Source: Siphonodentalium dalli (lineage: Eukaryota > Mollusca > Scaphopoda > Gadilida > Siphonodentaliidae). From it: a stretch of 64,000 nucleotides of DNA. A program made the position numbers and the translations under genes. Every line of letters starts with the position of its first letter. Positions within the stretch are counted from its first letter, which is position 1. The stretch spans positions 78,411,980 through 78,475,979 of the forward strand of contig CP136063.1 in the NCBI GenBank assembly GCA_032622095.1. Direction: 5' to 3'. Below, in pieces: positions 22,184 to 37,492 of this stretch. The notes below the pieces were generated by a model. It was not told the origin of the DNA. It saw nothing but the letters and a program-made list of their open reading frames with translations, and searched no databases.

Positions 22184-24517
22184 GGTGACACTCCACAGTT
22201 TCTGCAGGGATTGGTGCAAAAATAAGGGGGCATCAATTCAATGAAAAATAACAGAAATGTGATCCCACAACACATATACAATGTATATATACCTGGGTTG
22301 AGCACATACTAGGCTTAATGATTTTGGTACAGAATTGTCATTTTAATGGGGGTAGCAAGAGTTATGCCCCTTGATTGTGTGCCTGAAAAATGAAATTTTG
22401 ATGCAAAAATGACCAAAATAAGTGATTTTCAGGCTCGTGGGACACAAAAACCAGAAGATCTATGCTATAGCCGCCTATGTTGTCTGGAAGAACACTGTTT
22501 CCTCACAAAAATATCAAAAAAATTCAAACTTCTCACCACTGTAAGTTTAAAAAAAATATTTTTCATGCAGATGACAAATTTTAGGTGCTAAAATGTCACG
22601 CTGGTGTCTGGAGCCACTGTTTCGCAGAAATCGCTACTACTTCATACTGGTGGGGTCAAGGTCACCTGAAACAATATTTTTCAAAACTCAAAGACATCCT
22701 CTAAAAATCCACAAATTCATAACTAACCTTCTCTCAATAAACATACCACACCCATGGTGACAGAAAACACTGGTACTCTATTCTAAGAAATTTACCCCTA
22801 CTGATAATTCGAAACTGTGGAGTGTCACCTTAAGGGAAATGCAATTTTATTAATCTTTAATAGGGACCACACCTCCATATTCTCTGCATTATACCGCTTA
22901 AAATGATATATTACACCCCATGCGTTATTGCAATCACAGGCAGCAAGATTGGGTGGGGATTTACATGCACCCCCATGATTTCACCCCTTTTGGGTCTTTC
23001 AGAACCCAATGACGTTATGCTTGACGTAGTGAAAAAATGGATATATTCAACCATCATCTATAGCTTGAAAAAGGTCTGAAATACTAAAATGTTGTATAAA
23101 TATATTATGAGATGCATATTTTCCTCAGATATCAAAATAAAACATAATATTTCATACAACAACTATCTTTAATACTCTCCCAAAACTATGGGTTAAAAAA
23201 TTCCAAGTCTTATTTAGCATTAAGGGAAAGCTTTACAAGGTTATGACATCACATGAACAATATGTTGTCAAGTGAAATATGACCAAGGAAACCTGTATTA
23301 TTATATTTCACACTTGTGAATAAGAAAGACTGAATATCTAATCTTGTTGTATACTGTGTAATGTCACAATATCAGCCTTTTCAGCTAAGATTCAAGGAGC
23401 ATATGATGTCATGAAAAAGTACCCATCATCTGAAAAATCACCAATAACCATATACATGAACCACCACCACCACCCCCCCCCCCCCCACTGCTCCAAGACT
23501 CCATATCCCCACCAATTTATATGATTAAAGACAACCTGTATTGGAATATGCATAGAAGAATGGTGTATCTACCATAAAATGTTCCTTCTAACTGAACAGG
23601 TTTGCTAAAAAATGATTTTCAGTAACAATATTTGTCAAGTTGACAGATGAAAATGGTGCTATTTGCTGGTCTTGAAGGGAAATGCAATTTTATTAATCTT
23701 TAATAGGGACCACACCTCCATATTCTCTGCATTATACCGCTTAAAATGATATATTACACCCCATGCGTTATTGCAATCACAGGCAGCAAGATTGGGTGGG
23801 GATTTACATGCACCCCCATGATTTCACCCCTTTTGGGTCTTCCAGAACCCAATGACGTTATGCTTGACGTAGTGAAAAAATGGATATATTCAACCATCAT
23901 CTATAGCTTGAAAAAGGTCTGAAATACTAAAATGTTGTATAAATATATTATGAGATGCATATTTTCCTCAGATATCAAAATAAAACATAATATTTCATAC
24001 AACAACTATCTTTAATACTCTCCCAAAACTATGGGTTAAAAAATTCCAAGTCTTATTTAGCATTAAGGGAAAGCTTTACAAGGTTATGACATCACATGAA
24101 CAATATGTTGTCAAGTGAAATATGACCAAGGAAACCTGTATTATTATATTTCACACTTGTGAATAAGAAAGACTGAATATCTAATCTTGTTGTATACTGT
24201 GTAATGTCACAATATCAGCCTTTTCAGCTAAGATTCAAGGAGCATATGATGTCATGAAAAAGTACCCATCATCTGAAAAATCACCAATAACCATATACAT
24301 GAACCACCACCACCACCCCCCCCCCCCACTGCTCCAAGACTCCATATCCCCACCAATTTATATGATTAAAGACAACCTGTATTGGAATATGCATAGAAGA
24401 ATGGTGTATCTACCATAAAATGTTCCTTCTAACTGAACAGGTTTGCTAAAAAATGATTTTCAGTAACAATATTTGTCAAGTTGACAGATGAAAATGGTGC
24501 TATTTGCTGGTCTTGAA
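22184..24517 (+). repeat. Array block 10: A-B-B
   Basis: A 22184-22829, B1 22830-23676, B2 23677-24517. C runs 14 and 12. Confidence 0.95.
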
Positions 24518-26012
24518 GGTGACACTCCACAGTTTCTGCAGGGATTGGTGCAAAAATAAGGGGGCATCAATTCAATGAAAAATAACAGAAATGTGATCCC
24601 ACAACACATATACAATGTATATATACCTGGGTTGAGCACATACTAGGCTTAATGATTTTGGTACAGAATTGTCATTTTAATGGGGGTAGCAAGAGTTATG
24701 CCCCTTGATTGTGTGCCTGAAAAATGAAATTTTGATGCAAAAATGACCAAAATAAGTGATTTTCAGGCTCGTGGGACACAAAAACCAGAAGATCTATGCT
24801 ATAGCCGCCTATGTTGTCTGGAAGAACACTGTTTCCTCACAAAAATATCAAAAAAATTCAAACTTCTCACCACTGTAAGTTTAAAAAAAATATTTTTCAT
24901 GCAGATGACAAATTTTAGGTGCTAAAATGTCACGCTGGTGTCTGGAGCCACTGTTTCGCAGAAATCGCTACTACTTCATACTGGTGGGGTCAAGGTCACC
25001 TGAAACAATATTTTTCAAAACTCAAAGACATCCTCTAAAAATCCACAAATTCATAACTAACCTTCTCTCAATAAACATACCACACCCATGGTGACAGAAA
25101 ACACTGGTACTCTATTCTAAGAAATTTACCCCTACTGATAATTCGAAACTGTGGAGTGTCACCTTAATTAAGGGAAATGCAATTTTATTAATCTTTAATA
25201 GGGACCACACCTCCATATTCTCTGCATTATACCGCTTAAAATGATATATTACACCCCATGCGTTATTGCAATCACAGGCAGCAAGATTGGGTGGGGATTT
25301 ACATGCACCCCCATGATTTCACCCCTTTTGGGTCTTTCAGAACCCAATGACGTTATGCTTGACGTAGTGAAAAAATGGATATATTCAACCATCATCTATA
25401 GCTTGAAAAAGGTCTGAAATACTAAAATGTTGTATAAATATATTATGAGATGCATATTTTCCTCAGATATCAAAATAAAACATAATATTTCATACAACAA
25501 CTATCTTTAATACTCTCCCAAAACTATGGGTTAAAAAATTCCAAGTCTTATTTAGCATTAAGGGAAAGCTTTACAAGGTTATGACATCACATGAACAATA
25601 TGTTGTCAAGTGAAATATGACCAAGGAAACCTGTATTATTATATTTCACACTTGTGAATAAGAAAGACTGAATATCTAATCTTGTTGTATACTGTGTAAT
25701 GTCACAATATCAGCCTTTTCAGCTAAGATTCAAGGAGCATATGATGTCATGAAAAAGTACCCATCATCTGAAAAATCACCAATAACCATATACATGAACC
25801 ACCACCACCACCCCCCCCCCCCACTGCTCCAAGACTCCATATCCCCACCAATTTATATGATTAAAGACAACCTGTATTGGAATATGCATAGAAGAATGGT
25901 GTATCTACCATAAAATGTTCCTTCTAACTGAACAGGTTTGCTAAAAAATGATTTTCAGTAACAATATTTGTCAAGTTGACAGATGAAAATGGTGCTATTT
26001 GCTGGTCTTGAA
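24518..26012 (+). repeat. Array block 11: A-B with doubled TTAA
   Basis: A 24518-25163, B 25164-26012. The A-B junction reads TTAATTAAGGG (25164 onward) instead of TTAAGGG. C run 12, the shortest among single-B blocks. Confidence 0.95.
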
Positions 26013-28347
26013 GGTGACACTCCACAGTTTCTGCAGGGATTGGTGCAAAAATAAGGGGGCATCAATTCAATGAAAAATAACAGAAATGTGATCCCACAAC
26101 ACATATACAATGTATATATACCTGGGTTGAGCACATACTAGGCTTAATGATTTTGGTACAGAATTGTCATTTTAATGGGGGTAGCAAGAGTTATGCCCCT
26201 TGATTGTGTGCCTGAAAAATGAAATTTTGATGCAAAAATGACCAAAATAAGTGATTTTCAGGCTCGTGGGACACAAAAACCAGAAGATCTATGCTATAGC
26301 CGCCTATGTTGTCTGGAAGAACACTGTTTCCTCACAAAAATATCAAAAAAATTCAAACTTCTCACCACTGTAAGTTTAAAAAAAATATTTTTCATGCAGA
26401 TGACAAATTTTAGGTGCTAAAATGTCACGCTGGTGTCTGGAGCCACTGTTTCGCAGAAATCGCTACTACTTCATACTGGTGGGGTCAAGGTCACCTGAAA
26501 CAATATTTTTCAAAACTCAAAGACATCCTCTAAAAATCCACAAATTCATAACTAACCTTCTCTCAATAAACATACCACACCCATGGTGACAGAAAACACT
26601 GGTACTCTATTCTAAGAAATTTACCCCTACTGATAATTCGAAACTGTGGAGTGTCACCTTAAGGGAAATGCAATTTTATTAATCTTTAATAGGGACCACA
26701 CCTCCATATTCTCTGCATTATACCGCTTAAAATGATATATTACACCCCATGCGTTATTGCAATCACAGGCAGCAAGATTGGGTGGGGATTTACATGCACC
26801 CCCATGATTTCACCCCTTTTGGGTCTTTCAGAACCCAATGACGTTATGCTTGACGTAGTGAAAAAATGGATATATTCAACCATCATCTATAGCTTGAAAA
26901 AGGTCTGAAATACTAAAATGTTGTATAAATATATTATGAGATGCATATTTTCCTCAGATATCAAAATAAAACATAATATTTCATACAACAACTATCTTTA
27001 ATACTCTCCCAAAACTATGGGTTAAAAAATTCCAAGTCTTATTTAGCATTAAGGGAAAGCTTTACAAGGTTATGACATCACATGAACAATATGTTGTCAA
27101 GTGAAATATGACCAAGGAAACCTGTATTATTATATTTCACACTTGTGAATAAGAAAGACTGAATATCTAATCTTGTTGTATACTGTGTAATGTCACAATA
27201 TCAGCCTTTTCAGCTAAGATTCAAGGAGCATATGATGTCATGAAAAAGTACCCATCATCTGAAAAATCACCAATAACCATATACATGAACCACCACCACC
27301 ACCCCCCCCCCCCCCACTGCTCCAAGACTCCATATCCCCACCAATTTATATGATTAAAGACAACCTGTATTGGAATATGCATAGAAGAATGGTGTATCTA
27401 CCATAAAATGTTCCTTCTAACTGAACAGGTTTGCTAAAAAATGATTTTCAGTAACAATATTTGTCAAGTTGACAGATGAAAATGGTGCTATTTGCTGGTC
27501 TTGAAGGGAAATGCAATTTTATTAATCTTTAATAGGGACCACACCTCCATATTCTCTGCATTATACCGCTTAAAATGATATATTACACCCCATGCGTTAT
27601 TGCAATCACAGGCAGCAAGATTGGGTGGGGATTTACATGCACCCCCATGATTTCACCCCTTTTGGGTCTTCCAGAACCCAATGACGTTATGCTTGACGTA
27701 GTGAAAAAATGGATATATTCAACCATCATCTATAGCTTGAAAAAGGTCTGAAATACTAAAATGTTGTATAAATATATTATGAGATGCATATTTTCCTCAG
27801 ATATCAAAATAAAACATAATATTTCATACAACAACTATCTTTAATACTCTCCCAAAACTATGGGTTAAAAAATTCCAAGTCTTATTTAGCATTAAGGGAA
27901 AGCTTTACAAGGTTATGACATCACATGAACAATATGTTGTCAAGTGAAATATGACCAAGGAAACCTGTATTATTATATTTCACACTTGTGAATAAGAAAG
28001 ACTGAATATCTAATCTTGTTGTATACTGTGTAATGTCACAATATCAGCCTTTTCAGCTAAGATTCAAGGAGCATATGATGTCATGAAAAAGTACCCATCA
28101 TCTGAAAAATCACCAATAACCATATACATGAACCACCACCACCACCCCCCCCCCCCCACTGCTCCAAGACTCCATATCCCCACCAATTTATATGATTAAA
28201 GACAACCTGTATTGGAATATGCATAGAAGAATGGTGTATCTACCATAAAATGTTCCTTCTAACTGAACAGGTTTGCTAAAAAATGATTTTCAGTAACAAT
28301 ATTTGTCAAGTTGACAGATGAAAATGGTGCTATTTGCTGGTCTTGAA
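26013..28347 (+). repeat. Array block 12: A-B-B
   Basis: A 26013-26658, B1 26659-27505, B2 27506-28347. C runs 14 and 13. Confidence 0.95.
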
Positions 28348-29839
28348 GGTGACACTCCACAGTTTCTGCAGGGATTGGTGCAAAAATAAGGGGGCATCAA
28401 TTCAATGAAAAATAACAGAAATGTGATCCCACAACACATATACAATGTATATATACCTGGGTTGAGCACATACTAGGCTTAATGATTTTGGTACAGAATT
28501 GTCATTTTAATGGGGGTAGCAAGAGTTATGCCCCTTGATTGTGTGCCTGAAAAATGAAATTTTGATGCAAAAATGACCAAAATAAGTGATTTTCAGGCTC
28601 GTGGGACACAAAAACCAGAAGATCTATGCTATAGCCGCCTATGTTGTCTGGAAGAACACTGTTTCCTCACAAAAATATCAAAAAAATTCAAACTTCTCAC
28701 CACTGTAAGTTTAAAAAAAATATTTTTCATGCAGATGACAAATTTTAGGTGCTAAAATGTCACGCTGGTGTCTGGAGCCACTGTTTCGCAGAAATCGCTA
28801 CTACTTCATACTGGTGGGGTCAAGGTCACCTGAAACAATATTTTTCAAAACTCAAAGACATCCTCTAAAAATCCACAAATTCATAACTAACCTTCTCTCA
28901 ATAAACATACCACACCCATGGTGACAGAAAACACTGGTACTCTATTCTAAGAAATTTACCCCTACTGATAATTCGAAACTGTGGAGTGTCACCTTAAGGG
29001 AAATGCAATTTTATTAATCTTTAATAGGGACCACACCTCCATATTCTCTGCATTATACCGCTTAAAATGATATATTACACCCCATGCGTTATTGCAATCA
29101 CAGGCAGCAAGATTGGGTGGGGATTTACATGCACCCCCATGATTTCACCCCTTTTGGGTCTTTCAGAACCCAATGACGTTATGCTTGACGTAGTGAAAAA
29201 ATGGATATATTCAACCATCATCTATAGCTTGAAAAAGGTCTGAAATACTAAAATGTTGTATAAATATATTATGAGATGCATATTTTCCTCAGATATCAAA
29301 ATAAAACATAATATTTCATACAACAACTATCTTTAATACTCTCCCAAAACTATGGGTTAAAAAATTCCAAGTCTTATTTAGCATTAAGGGAAAGCTTTAC
29401 AAGGTTATGACATCACATGAACAATATGTTGTCAAGTGAAATATGACCAAGGAAACCTGTATTATTATATTTCACACTTGTGAATAAGAAAGACTGAATA
29501 TCTAATCTTGTTGTATACTGTGTAATGTCACAATATCAGCCTTTTCAGCTAAGATTCAAGGAGCATATGATGTCATGAAAAAGTACCCATCATCTGAAAA
29601 ATCACCAATAACCATATACATGAACCACCACCACCACCCCCCCCCCCCCACTGCTCCAAGACTCCATATCCCCACCAATTTATATGATTAAAGACAACCT
29701 GTATTGGAATATGCATAGAAGAATGGTGTATCTACCATAAAATGTTCCTTCTAACTGAACAGGTTTGCTAAAAAATGATTTTCAGTAACAATATTTGTCA
29801 AGTTGACAGATGAAAATGGTGCTATTTGCTGGTCTTGAA
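28348..29839 (+). repeat. Array block 13: A-B
   Basis: A 28348-28993, B 28994-29839. C run 13. Confidence 0.95.
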
Positions 29840-32174
29840 GGTGACACTCCACAGTTTCTGCAGGGATTGGTGCAAAAATAAGGGGGCATCAATTCAATGA
29901 AAAATAACAGAAATGTGATCCCACAACACATATACAATGTATATATACCTGGGTTGAGCACATACTAGGCTTAATGATTTTGGTACAGAATTGTCATTTT
30001 AATGGGGGTAGCAAGAGTTATGCCCCTTGATTGTGTGCCTGAAAAATGAAATTTTGATGCAAAAATGACCAAAATAAGTGATTTTCAGGCTCGTGGGACA
30101 CAAAAACCAGAAGATCTATGCTATAGCCGCCTATGTTGTCTGGAAGAACACTGTTTCCTCACAAAAATATCAAAAAAATTCAAACTTCTCACCACTGTAA
30201 GTTTAAAAAAAATATTTTTCATGCAGATGACAAATTTTAGGTGCTAAAATGTCACGCTGGTGTCTGGAGCCACTGTTTCGCAGAAATCGCTACTACTTCA
30301 TACTGGTGGGGTCAAGGTCACCTGAAACAATATTTTTCAAAACTCAAAGACATCCTCTAAAAATCCACAAATTCATAACTAACCTTCTCTCAATAAACAT
30401 ACCACACCCATGGTGACAGAAAACACTGGTACTCTATTCTAAGAAATTTACCCCTACTGATAATTCGAAACTGTGGAGTGTCACCTTAAGGGAAATGCAA
30501 TTTTATTAATCTTTAATAGGGACCACACCTCCATATTCTCTGCATTATACCGCTTAAAATGATATATTACACCCCATGCGTTATTGCAATCACAGGCAGC
30601 AAGATTGGGTGGGGATTTACATGCACCCCCATGATTTCACCCCTTTTGGGTCTTTCAGAACCCAATGACGTTATGCTTGACGTAGTGAAAAAATGGATAT
30701 ATTCAACCATCATCTATAGCTTGAAAAAGGTCTGAAATACTAAAATGTTGTATAAATATATTATGAGATGCATATTTTCCTCAGATATCAAAATAAAACA
30801 TAATATTTCATACAACAACTATCTTTAATACTCTCCCAAAACTATGGGTTAAAAAATTCCAAGTCTTATTTAGCATTAAGGGAAAGCTTTACAAGGTTAT
30901 GACATCACATGAACAATATGTTGTCAAGTGAAATATGACCAAGGAAACCTGTATTATTATATTTCACACTTGTGAATAAGAAAGACTGAATATCTAATCT
31001 TGTTGTATACTGTGTAATGTCACAATATCAGCCTTTTCAGCTAAGATTCAAGGAGCATATGATGTCATGAAAAAGTACCCATCATCTGAAAAATCACCAA
31101 TAACCATATACATGAACCACCACCACCACCCCCCCCCCCCCCCACTGCTCCAAGACTCCATATCCCCACCAATTTATATGATTAAAGACAACCTGTATTG
31201 GAATATGCATAGAAGAATGGTGTATCTACCATAAAATGTTCCTTCTAACTGAACAGGTTTGCTAAAAAATGATTTTCAGTAACAATATTTGTCAAGTTGA
31301 CAGATGAAAATGGTGCTATTTGCTGGTCTTGAAGGGAAATGCAATTTTATTAATCTTTAATAGGGACCACACCTCCATATTCTCTGCATTATACCGCTTA
31401 AAATGATATATTACACCCCATGCGTTATTGCAATCACAGGCAGCAAGATTGGGTGGGGATTTACATGCACCCCCATGATTTCACCCCTTTTGGGTCTTCC
31501 AGAACCCAATGACGTTATGCTTGACGTAGTGAAAAAATGGATATATTCAACCATCATCTATAGCTTGAAAAAGGTCTGAAATACTAAAATGTTGTATAAA
31601 TATATTATGAGATGCATATTTTCCTCAGATATCAAAATAAAACATAATATTTCATACAACAACTATCTTTAATACTCTCCCAAAACTATGGGTTAAAAAA
31701 TTCCAAGTCTTATTTAGCATTAAGGGAAAGCTTTACAAGGTTATGACATCACATGAACAATATGTTGTCAAGTGAAATATGACCAAGGAAACCTGTATTA
31801 TTATATTTCACACTTGTGAATAAGAAAGACTGAATATCTAATCTTGTTGTATACTGTGTAATGTCACAATATCAGCCTTTTCAGCTAAGATTCAAGGAGC
31901 ATATGATGTCATGAAAAAGTACCCATCATCTGAAAAATCACCAATAACCATATACATGAACCACCACCACCACCCCCCCCCCCCACTGCTCCAAGACTCC
32001 ATATCCCCACCAATTTATATGATTAAAGACAACCTGTATTGGAATATGCATAGAAGAATGGTGTATCTACCATAAAATGTTCCTTCTAACTGAACAGGTT
32101 TGCTAAAAAATGATTTTCAGTAACAATATTTGTCAAGTTGACAGATGAAAATGGTGCTATTTGCTGGTCTTGAA
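29840..32174 (+). repeat. Array block 14: A-B-B
   Basis: A 29840-30485, B1 30486-31333, B2 31334-32174. C runs 15 and 12. Start of the second copy of the duplicated series. Confidence 0.95.
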
Positions 32175-33666
32175 GGTGACACTCCACAGTTTCTGCAGGG
32201 ATTGGTGCAAAAATAAGGGGGCATCAATTCAATGAAAAATAACAGAAATGTGATCCCACAACACATATACAATGTATATATACCTGGGTTGAGCACATAC
32301 TAGGCTTAATGATTTTGGTACAGAATTGTCATTTTAATGGGGGTAGCAAGAGTTATGCCCCTTGATTGTGTGCCTGAAAAATGAAATTTTGATGCAAAAA
32401 TGACCAAAATAAGTGATTTTCAGGCTCGTGGGACACAAAAACCAGAAGATCTATGCTATAGCCGCCTATGTTGTCTGGAAGAACACTGTTTCCTCACAAA
32501 AATATCAAAAAAATTCAAACTTCTCACCACTGTAAGTTTAAAAAAAATATTTTTCATGCAGATGACAAATTTTAGGTGCTAAAATGTCACGCTGGTGTCT
32601 GGAGCCACTGTTTCGCAGAAATCGCTACTACTTCATACTGGTGGGGTCAAGGTCACCTGAAACAATATTTTTCAAAACTCAAAGACATCCTCTAAAAATC
32701 CACAAATTCATAACTAACCTTCTCTCAATAAACATACCACACCCATGGTGACAGAAAACACTGGTACTCTATTCTAAGAAATTTACCCCTACTGATAATT
32801 CGAAACTGTGGAGTGTCACCTTAAGGGAAATGCAATTTTATTAATCTTTAATAGGGACCACACCTCCATATTCTCTGCATTATACCGCTTAAAATGATAT
32901 ATTACACCCCATGCGTTATTGCAATCACAGGCAGCAAGATTGGGTGGGGATTTACATGCACCCCCATGATTTCACCCCTTTTGGGTCTTTCAGAACCCAA
33001 TGACGTTATGCTTGACGTAGTGAAAAAATGGATATATTCAACCATCATCTATAGCTTGAAAAAGGTCTGAAATACTAAAATGTTGTATAAATATATTATG
33101 AGATGCATATTTTCCTCAGATATCAAAATAAAACATAATATTTCATACAACAACTATCTTTAATACTCTCCCAAAACTATGGGTTAAAAAATTCCAAGTC
33201 TTATTTAGCATTAAGGGAAAGCTTTACAAGGTTATGACATCACATGAACAATATGTTGTCAAGTGAAATATGACCAAGGAAACCTGTATTATTATATTTC
33301 ACACTTGTGAATAAGAAAGACTGAATATCTAATCTTGTTGTATACTGTGTAATGTCACAATATCAGCCTTTTCAGCTAAGATTCAAGGAGCATATGATGT
33401 CATGAAAAAGTACCCATCATCTGAAAAATCACCAATAACCATATACATGAACCACCACCACCACCCCCCCCCCCCCACTGCTCCAAGACTCCATATCCCC
33501 ACCAATTTATATGATTAAAGACAACCTGTATTGGAATATGCATAGAAGAATGGTGTATCTACCATAAAATGTTCCTTCTAACTGAACAGGTTTGCTAAAA
33601 AATGATTTTCAGTAACAATATTTGTCAAGTTGACAGATGAAAATGGTGCTATTTGCTGGTCTTGAA
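32175..33666 (+). repeat. Array block 15: A-B
   Basis: A 32175-32820, B 32821-33666. C run 13. Confidence 0.95.
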
Positions 33667-36001
33667 GGTGACACTCCACAGTTTCTGCAGGGATTGGTGC
33701 AAAAATAAGGGGGCATCAATTCAATGAAAAATAACAGAAATGTGATCCCACAACACATATACAATGTATATATACCTGGGTTGAGCACATACTAGGCTTA
33801 ATGATTTTGGTACAGAATTGTCATTTTAATGGGGGTAGCAAGAGTTATGCCCCTTGATTGTGTGCCTGAAAAATGAAATTTTGATGCAAAAATGACCAAA
33901 ATAAGTGATTTTCAGGCTCGTGGGACACAAAAACCAGAAGATCTATGCTATAGCCGCCTATGTTGTCTGGAAGAACACTGTTTCCTCACAAAAATATCAA
34001 AAAAATTCAAACTTCTCACCACTGTAAGTTTAAAAAAAATATTTTTCATGCAGATGACAAATTTTAGGTGCTAAAATGTCACGCTGGTGTCTGGAGCCAC
34101 TGTTTCGCAGAAATCGCTACTACTTCATACTGGTGGGGTCAAGGTCACCTGAAACAATATTTTTCAAAACTCAAAGACATCCTCTAAAAATCCACAAATT
34201 CATAACTAACCTTCTCTCAATAAACATACCACACCCATGGTGACAGAAAACACTGGTACTCTATTCTAAGAAATTTACCCCTACTGATAATTCGAAACTG
34301 TGGAGTGTCACCTTAAGGGAAATGCAATTTTATTAATCTTTAATAGGGACCACACCTCCATATTCTCTGCATTATACCGCTTAAAATGATATATTACACC
34401 CCATGCGTTATTGCAATCACAGGCAGCAAGATTGGGTGGGGATTTACATGCACCCCCATGATTTCACCCCTTTTGGGTCTTTCAGAACCCAATGACGTTA
34501 TGCTTGACGTAGTGAAAAAATGGATATATTCAACCATCATCTATAGCTTGAAAAAGGTCTGAAATACTAAAATGTTGTATAAATATATTATGAGATGCAT
34601 ATTTTCCTCAGATATCAAAATAAAACATAATATTTCATACAACAACTATCTTTAATACTCTCCCAAAACTATGGGTTAAAAAATTCCAAGTCTTATTTAG
34701 CATTAAGGGAAAGCTTTACAAGGTTATGACATCACATGAACAATATGTTGTCAAGTGAAATATGACCAAGGAAACCTGTATTATTATATTTCACACTTGT
34801 GAATAAGAAAGACTGAATATCTAATCTTGTTGTATACTGTGTAATGTCACAATATCAGCCTTTTCAGCTAAGATTCAAGGAGCATATGATGTCATGAAAA
34901 AGTACCCATCATCTGAAAAATCACCAATAACCATATACATGAACCACCACCACCACCCCCCCCCCCCCCACTGCTCCAAGACTCCATATCCCCACCAATT
35001 TATATGATTAAAGACAACCTGTATTGGAATATGCATAGAAGAATGGTGTATCTACCATAAAATGTTCCTTCTAACTGAACAGGTTTGCTAAAAAATGATT
35101 TTCAGTAACAATATTTGTCAAGTTGACAGATGAAAATGGTGCTATTTGCTGGTCTTGAAGGGAAATGCAATTTTATTAATCTTTAATAGGGACCACACCT
35201 CCATATTCTCTGCATTATACCGCTTAAAATGATATATTACACCCCATGCGTTATTGCAATCACAGGCAGCAAGATTGGGTGGGGATTTACATGCACCCCC
35301 ATGATTTCACCCCTTTTGGGTCTTCCAGAACCCAATGACGTTATGCTTGACGTAGTGAAAAAATGGATATATTCAACCATCATCTATAGCTTGAAAAAGG
35401 TCTGAAATACTAAAATGTTGTATAAATATATTATGAGATGCATATTTTCCTCAGATATCAAAATAAAACATAATATTTCATACAACAACTATCTTTAATA
35501 CTCTCCCAAAACTATGGGTTAAAAAATTCCAAGTCTTATTTAGCATTAAGGGAAAGCTTTACAAGGTTATGACATCACATGAACAATATGTTGTCAAGTG
35601 AAATATGACCAAGGAAACCTGTATTATTATATTTCACACTTGTGAATAAGAAAGACTGAATATCTAATCTTGTTGTATACTGTGTAATGTCACAATATCA
35701 GCCTTTTCAGCTAAGATTCAAGGAGCATATGATGTCATGAAAAAGTACCCATCATCTGAAAAATCACCAATAACCATATACATGAACCACCACCACCACC
35801 CCCCCCCCCCCACTGCTCCAAGACTCCATATCCCCACCAATTTATATGATTAAAGACAACCTGTATTGGAATATGCATAGAAGAATGGTGTATCTACCAT
35901 AAAATGTTCCTTCTAACTGAACAGGTTTGCTAAAAAATGATTTTCAGTAACAATATTTGTCAAGTTGACAGATGAAAATGGTGCTATTTGCTGGTCTTGA
36001 A
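33667..36001 (+). repeat. Array block 16: A-B-B
   Basis: A 33667-34312, B1 34313-35159, B2 35160-36001. C runs 14 and 13. Confidence 0.95.
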
Positions 36002-37492
36002 GGTGACACTCCACAGTTTCTGCAGGGATTGGTGCAAAAATAAGGGGGCATCAATTCAATGAAAAATAACAGAAATGTGATCCCACAACACATATACAAT
36101 GTATATATACCTGGGTTGAGCACATACTAGGCTTAATGATTTTGGTACAGAATTGTCATTTTAATGGGGGTAGCAAGAGTTATGCCCCTTGATTGTGTGC
36201 CTGAAAAATGAAATTTTGATGCAAAAATGACCAAAATAAGTGATTTTCAGGCTCGTGGGACACAAAAACCAGAAGATCTATGCTATAGCCGCCTATGTTG
36301 TCTGGAAGAACACTGTTTCCTCACAAAAATATCAAAAAAATTCAAACTTCTCACCACTGTAAGTTTAAAAAAAATATTTTTCATGCAGATGACAAATTTT
36401 AGGTGCTAAAATGTCACGCTGGTGTCTGGAGCCACTGTTTCGCAGAAATCGCTACTACTTCATACTGGTGGGGTCAAGGTCACCTGAAACAATATTTTTC
36501 AAAACTCAAAGACATCCTCTAAAAATCCACAAATTCATAACTAACCTTCTCTCAATAAACATACCACACCCATGGTGACAGAAAACACTGGTACTCTATT
36601 CTAAGAAATTTACCCCTACTGATAATTCGAAACTGTGGAGTGTCACCTTAAGGGAAATGCAATTTTATTAATCTTTAATAGGGACCACACCTCCATATTC
36701 TCTGCATTATACCGCTTAAAATGATATATTACACCCCATGCGTTATTGCAATCACAGGCAGCAAGATTGGGTGGGGATTTACATGCACCCCCATGATTTC
36801 ACCCCTTTTGGGTCTTTCAGAACCCAATGACGTTATGCTTGACGTAGTGAAAAAATGGATATATTCAACCATCATCTATAGCTTGAAAAAGGTCTGAAAT
36901 ACTAAAATGTTGTATAAATATATTATGAGATGCATATTTTCCTCAGATATCAAAATAAAACATAATATTTCATACAACAACTATCTTTAATACTCTCCCA
37001 AAACTATGGGTTAAAAAATTCCAAGTCTTATTTAGCATTAAGGGAAAGCTTTACAAGGTTATGACATCACATGAACAATATGTTGTCAAGTGAAATATGA
37101 CCAAGGAAACCTGTATTATTATATTTCACACTTGTGAATAAGAAAGACTGAATATCTAATCTTGTTGTATACTGTGTAATGTCACAATATCAGCCTTTTC
37201 AGCTAAGATTCAAGGAGCATATGATGTCATGAAAAAGTACCCATCATCTGAAAAATCACCAATAACCATATACATGAACCACCACCACCACCCCCCCCCC
37301 CCCACTGCTCCAAGACTCCATATCCCCACCAATTTATATGATTAAAGACAACCTGTATTGGAATATGCATAGAAGATGGTGTATCTACCATAAAATGTTC
37401 CTTCTAACTGAACAGGTTTGCTAAAAAATGATTTTCAGTAACAATATTTGTCAAGTTGACAGATGAAAATGGTGCTATTTGCTGGTCTTGAA
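36002..37492 (+). repeat. Array block 17: A-B with private 1-bp deletion
   Basis: A 36002-36647, B 36648-37492. C run 13. AGAAGAATGG reads AGAAGATGG near 37373, one A fewer than in all other B copies. Confidence 0.95.
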
